Positions 61,297-64,000 of a stretch of 64,000 bases of DNA are shown in pieces. Under the pieces are notes generated by a model. That model saw nothing but the letters and a program-made list of their open reading frames with translations, did not search any database and was not told the DNA's origin. A program made the position numbers and the translations under genes. How positions within the stretch are numbered: the stretch's first letter is position 1; the number at the start of each line of letters is the position of its first letter. The DNA comes from an uncultured Butyrivibrio sp. (lineage in GTDB: Bacteria; Bacillota; Clostridia; Lachnospirales; Lachnospiraceae). The stretch spans positions 9,354 through 73,353 of the forward strand of contig NZ_CAMVPU010000017.1 of NCBI RefSeq assembly GCF_947169445.1. Reading direction: 5' to 3'.

Positions 61297-61314
61297 GAGG
61301 AATGAAAAGAAGTT

Positions 61315-62460
61315 ATGAAAAAAGTATTTATAGTTGGATTATTAGCTCTTAGTCTTACTTTTTTACCTGGATGTGGGAGCGAAACGGCAGCAGATAACAG
61401 TCAGGATGCTGCATCTATTTCGGAGAATACTGAAGTAGCTGCTGAGAGTGAGAGCGTGGAGACTACAGAAATCGCAGATGCAATAGAGCAGGCAATTAAA
61501 GAGGAAACATCTTATTCGGAGGATGCAGTAGAAGAAGCTTCTGATGAAAAAAGTGAAAGCGAGAAGAATCAAAATAGTACAGACAACGGAAGTGATTCTG
61601 CCAAATCAGACTCCGCCCAGGTAGGAGACAAGGTACTTCCCAAGTACACAGTCTTGAGGGATGATGAGGCATCAGGTACAATTGAGCATATAACTTATCC
61701 TTCCCATAACTATTCAGGGGATGGCGGCGAAATTACCAAGGAAGCCAATGTATATCTTCCTGCAGGCTACAGCAGTGATAAGCAATATAATGTCATGATC
61801 CTGCTGCATGGAATTGGCGGAAATGAGAATGAATGGGGATTAAACAAGAGTAACTCCAGAGTTAAGGCTATCATGGATAATATGGCGTATTACGGCGACA
61901 TTGAGCCGTTTATAGTTGTGACACCTAACGGCCGTGCCTGCAAAATAGGCGGCGAAGCTGGTTCTGGCTCCGGAACGGACGCATTTTATCTTTTTGGAAA
62001 AGAACTAAGGAACGATCTGATACCTTATATTGATTCACATTACAGTACTTATGCTAATTACAGCGAAGGCTACGATTTATCAGAGGCAAGGGATCACAGA
62101 GCTATTGCAGGTTTATCCATGGGCGGAATGCAGACTATCAACATTGGTATCGGTGAATGTCTTGATATGTTCAGCTATTTTGGCGCATTTTCTGCAGCAC
62201 CATCCAGTAATGCGGCAGCCAAGACAGCAGCACTGCTTCAGGATAATACTTATACTATCCATTATTTTTACAATATATGTGGTCTGCAGGACAGAACAGC
62301 CTATGGTAGCGCTTCAGCAGCTGCTAAGACGCTTCCAACATTTTGCGACCAGTTTGTGGAAGGTGAGAATTTTATGTGGCAGGAGCTGGATGGTGGACAT
62401 GATTTCCACATCTGGTACCTTGGATTCTACAATTTTGCCCAGTTGGTATTCACAGACTAA
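61315..62460 (+). CDS. CE1-type esterase lipoprotein (feruloyl/acetyl-xylan esterase)
   Basis: A 381-residue lipoprotein: signal peptide with lipobox LPGC (C20), a long Ser/Glu/Asp-rich linker to about 105, and an alpha/beta-hydrolase domain of the esterase D/XynZ type. The oxyanion region is ILLHGIGGNENEW. The nucleophile is S268 in AGLSMGGMQ, and the catalytic His lies in GGHDFHIWYLG. It should remove ferulate or acetate from xylan at the cell surface, in keeping with the GH3 and GH43 enzymes of the window. Expression may be controlled by the leader hairpin at 61268. TTGGAGGAAT lies 11 bp before the ATG. Confidence 0.88.
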   Translation: MKKVFIVGLLALSLTFLPGCGSETAADNSQDAASISENTEVAAESESVETTEIADAIEQAIKEETSYSEDAVEEASDEKSESEKNQNSTDNGSDSAKSDSAQVGDKVLPKYTVLRDDEASGTIEHITYPSHNYSGDGGEITKEANVYLPAGYSSDKQYNVMILLHGIGGNENEWGLNKSNSRVKAIMDNMAYYGDIEPFIVVTPNGRACKIGGEAGSGSGTDAFYLFGKELRNDLIPYIDSHYSTYANYSEGYDLSEARDHRAIAGLSMGGMQTINIGIGECLDMFSYFGAFSAAPSSNAAAKTAALLQDNTYTIHYFYNICGLQDRTAYGSASAAAKTLPTFCDQFVEGENFMWQELDGGHDFHIWYLGFYNFAQLVFTD

Positions 62461-62512
62461 CAGGCAAGACAGGTATAGTAAAGATTATTAACATCGAAGG
62501 GATTAATACTTA

Positions 62513-62848
62513 ATGACCGTAAAAGAATACTCAGACAGAATTATTCAAAATGTAAACAAAGTGATCATAGGAAAAGACGAAGTGATCAGGCAGATACTGG
62601 TTTGTTTTCAGAAAAGGCCCGGTATTTGCCAATGTAGTACTGGCCGATGAAATAAATCGTGCAACGCCCAGAACCCTATTGAGTCCTACGGCACTTTCCC
62701 ATTACCGGAAGCTCAGCTGGACAGATTTTTCATGAAACTTCGTGCCAGATATAATGATGAGAAGCAGCTAAGTTCCGAAGAAGTTAGTCAGGCAAAACAG
62801 TTATGGAACATAATAAGAGAAGAATATGAAAATAGGGACAGGGCATAG
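62513..62848 (+). pseudogene. Deleted MoxR-type AAA ATPase
   Basis: An ATG at 62513 begins the typical MoxR start (VNKVIIGKDEVIRQILV), but the Walker A region is missing. After a frame change the Walker B segment FANVVLADEINRATPRT appears. Another deletion and frame change lead to IESYGTFPLPEAQLDRFFMK (sensor region) and a short C-terminus. The gene is thus a triple fragment about a third of normal length. It may have paired with the VWA/DUF58 genes usual next to MoxR, which are absent. Confidence 0.8.
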
Positions 62849-62870
62849 GTAATATGCCACTGTCCCTATT
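62831..62870 (+). terminator. Hairpin at the end of the MoxR relic
   Basis: AATAGGGACAG and CTGTCCCTATT plus an inner GCATA/TATGC. It overlaps the relic's last codons and shares the AGGGAC word with the repeats at 24377 and 52632. Confidence 0.6.
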
Positions 62871-62990
62871 ATATTAGAATTTAGAATTAAAGTTTTTTTA
62901 TGGTTGCAAAACAGAACACAAGTTCTTATAATGTAATTGAAATCGAACAAATGTTTTGATGATGCTTTCGCAAAATGTAGGTGACCATAT

Positions 62991-63275
62991 ATGAGTAGGA
63001 TAATTAATAATGTTGATGTAATATGCGAACACAAATCTGATGGGAGCGTGATTCCCATGCGTTTCAGGCTCCTGAATGATGATGGAGTTTATGAGGCCTA
63101 TACCATAAAGGGGTACAGGCAGATTTTGCGCGGAGAGTGTTATACGACTCCTGACGGAGTCACTGTCTGCAGCAAGGACAGAGTGTTTGAATGTCGCGTT
63201 CTTATCCTGGATATGTACAGAACAGTGAGACTTTATTTTAACATCGATAAATGTTCATGGAAGATTGCCATATAG
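62991..63275 (+). CDS. Conserved small protein, unknown function
   Basis: A 94-residue, beta-rich soluble protein. The pattern VDVICEHKSDGSVIPMRFRL, then YTIKGYRQI, the middle turn and the final RLYFNIDKCSWKI recall a small Firmicutes protein of unknown function that I have seen near SOS/DNA-repair genes. That memory is weak and no such genes are next to it. AGGTGA lies upstream of the ATG. It converges with the gene ending at 63285. Confidence 0.6.
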   Translation: MSRIINNVDVICEHKSDGSVIPMRFRLLNDDGVYEAYTIKGYRQILRGECYTTPDGVTVCSKDRVFECRVLILDMYRTVRLYFNIDKCSWKIAI

Positions 63276-63284
63276 GCCACATCT

Positions 63285-63578
63285 TTACTGCTCTTCTAAT
63301 GATTTTTTGAAGAGATCAGTAGAATATTCTGTGAAGTTATCTTCTACCCATTTGGTGAACTCGTCCGGAGTGATAACTTTTTCACCGAATATTTCTACAA
63401 CAATGTCATCGTTGACATCTACAACTCTTTTATATAAGGATACGATCAGCTCATTCAAAAAGACCTGTGTGCCGGTGCTGGGCAATTGGTCTAATTCAAT
63501 AAGTGTATCAGTGATTTCCTTGGTGATATGATGATGATGCTTGATTGCTTCAAGTAATTCTTTTTCGTTGCTTACCAT
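63285..63578 (-). CDS. Hypothetical acidic protein, 97 residues
   Basis: A mostly helical, acidic protein (start MVSNEKELLEAIKHHHHITK) with a four-His run that might bind metal. I do not recognise the family. ATG 63578 is chosen because GGGGGC lies at suitable distance upstream; the open frame extends to 63689 without an RBS. It ends 9 bp from the convergent gene at 63275. Confidence 0.6.
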   Translation of the reverse strand: MVSNEKELLEAIKHHHHITKEITDTLIELDQLPSTGTQVFLNELIVSLYKRVVDVNDDIVVEIFGEKVITPDEFTKWVEDNFTEYSTDLFKKSLEEQ

Positions 63579-63710
63579 TGTGAATTGCCCCCTTTTGGAT
63601 GTGATGTGTTTGCATATTAATTTTATCATATTTGCGTCAATGGACAAGCTCGGGTTGAATAATGTTTTTGACTTTATGTATAATCCCATCTTTGACAGTT
63701 AAGAAAGATA

Positions 63711-63754
63711 AAAAGTCTCGCAACCCACATGAATAGTGGCGTGGCGAGACTTTT
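63711..63754. terminator. Terminator hairpin
   Basis: AAAAGTCTCGC and GCGAGACTTTT enclose a further CCAC/GTGG pairing. It serves the leftward transposase relic or the neighbouring gene. Confidence 0.7.
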
Positions 63755-63780
63755 CTGTTCGTTTTGAAGTATAGTAATTT

Positions 63781-64000
63781 CTACCTTCCTTTACTGTTTT
63801 TCTGAATTGTTTTCATCTGACTCTTAGTGATGAATTCAAAGTCGGTTCTGAAACCGCATGCTTCGTGAAGGTTATCGGTAAGCTTTGTCCTCTGGTATGT
63901 TGGGATGAAGCCTTGCTCTTTTATTCCTGCGAAGTTCATATCTTTAAGTGTGCTTTTATTCTGACATCATTTTGGAGGAATACAGGTCTTGCTTCAAAAT
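63781..64000 (-). pseudogene. IS1634-like (IS4-type) transposase relic, C-terminal end
   Basis: On the minus strand the last 63 codons read TLKDMNFAGIKEQGFIPTYQ, RTKLTDNLHEACGFRTDFEF and a basic end, which is the typical C-terminus of IS1634-family transposases. Upstream, a different frame reads ARPVFLQNDVRIKAH, the segment that normally precedes it by about 30 residues, so an internal deletion has shifted the frame. The element continues beyond the window edge. Confidence 0.65.

Overview
The window looks like a chromosomal segment of an anaerobic, carbohydrate-degrading Lachnospiraceae bacterium of the Butyrivibrio/Pseudobutyrivibrio type. This is inferred from the AT-rich sequence with strong AGGAGG-type ribosome binding sites, several domain-swapped family 3 glycoside hydrolases, class III fructose-1,6-bisphosphatase, a DUF4317 protein, LytTR/GHKL two-component systems and an [FeFe]-hydrogenase-like chemoreceptor. 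The species cannot be fixed by eye. No tRNA, rRNA or CRISPR array was seen.

Layout. 0-2 kb: a leftward fructose operon (fruR-fruK-fruA) behind a helically phased operator-like repeat array. 2-7 kb: a CheC-like phosphatase, a DUF4317 protein, and a LytTR regulator-GHKL kinase-diguanylate cyclase operon. 7-24 kb: a polysaccharide block with four GH3 enzymes (three with the GH3 C-terminal domain first), a GtrA-like protein, a second LytTR/GHKL pair and an InlB-repeat lipoprotein. Directly repeated 13-bp sites 21 bp apart lie after each LytTR system and before a GH3 gene. 24-33 kb: a GH13 enzyme, a TetR regulator, a leftward AMP-ligase/ACP/condensation trio, a gamma-carbonic anhydrase, an AEC transporter and a GH43 enzyme.

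33.0-33.4 kb holds the most unusual signal: about 12 short TGAC(Y)/GAGTCA half-sites in alternating orientation, spaced 26 and 27 bp in turn, followed by a terminator hairpin. 33.6-41 kb is a membrane-protease island with three CPBP proteins, a PrsW-like protease, a broken and an intact M13 lipoprotein peptidase and an S51 remnant. 41-43.5 kb is an ECF sigma/anti-sigma operon with membrane proteins, interrupted by a perfect 144-bp tandem duplication that shares a hairpin with the fru region.

43.5-54.3 kb: a hydrogenase-chemoreceptor fusion, fbp, an ABC system whose last permease carries a CPBP protease domain, nth, and a PH-domain protein. 54.4-60 kb: a 70-residue protein with a FliM N-terminal motif, a MarR-controlled heterodimeric ABC exporter, a 232-bp imperfect palindrome and ybaK. 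60-64 kb is a decay zone with remnants of an SUV3-type helicase, a PDDEXK transposase/nuclease, a MoxR ATPase and an IS1634-like transposase around an intact CE1-type esterase lipoprotein.

Taken together, secreted and membrane-anchored glycosidases feed sugar import and gluconeogenesis, and appear to be switched by peptide- or ligand-sensing LytTR systems. A separate proteolytic, envelope-stress module sits in the middle of the window.
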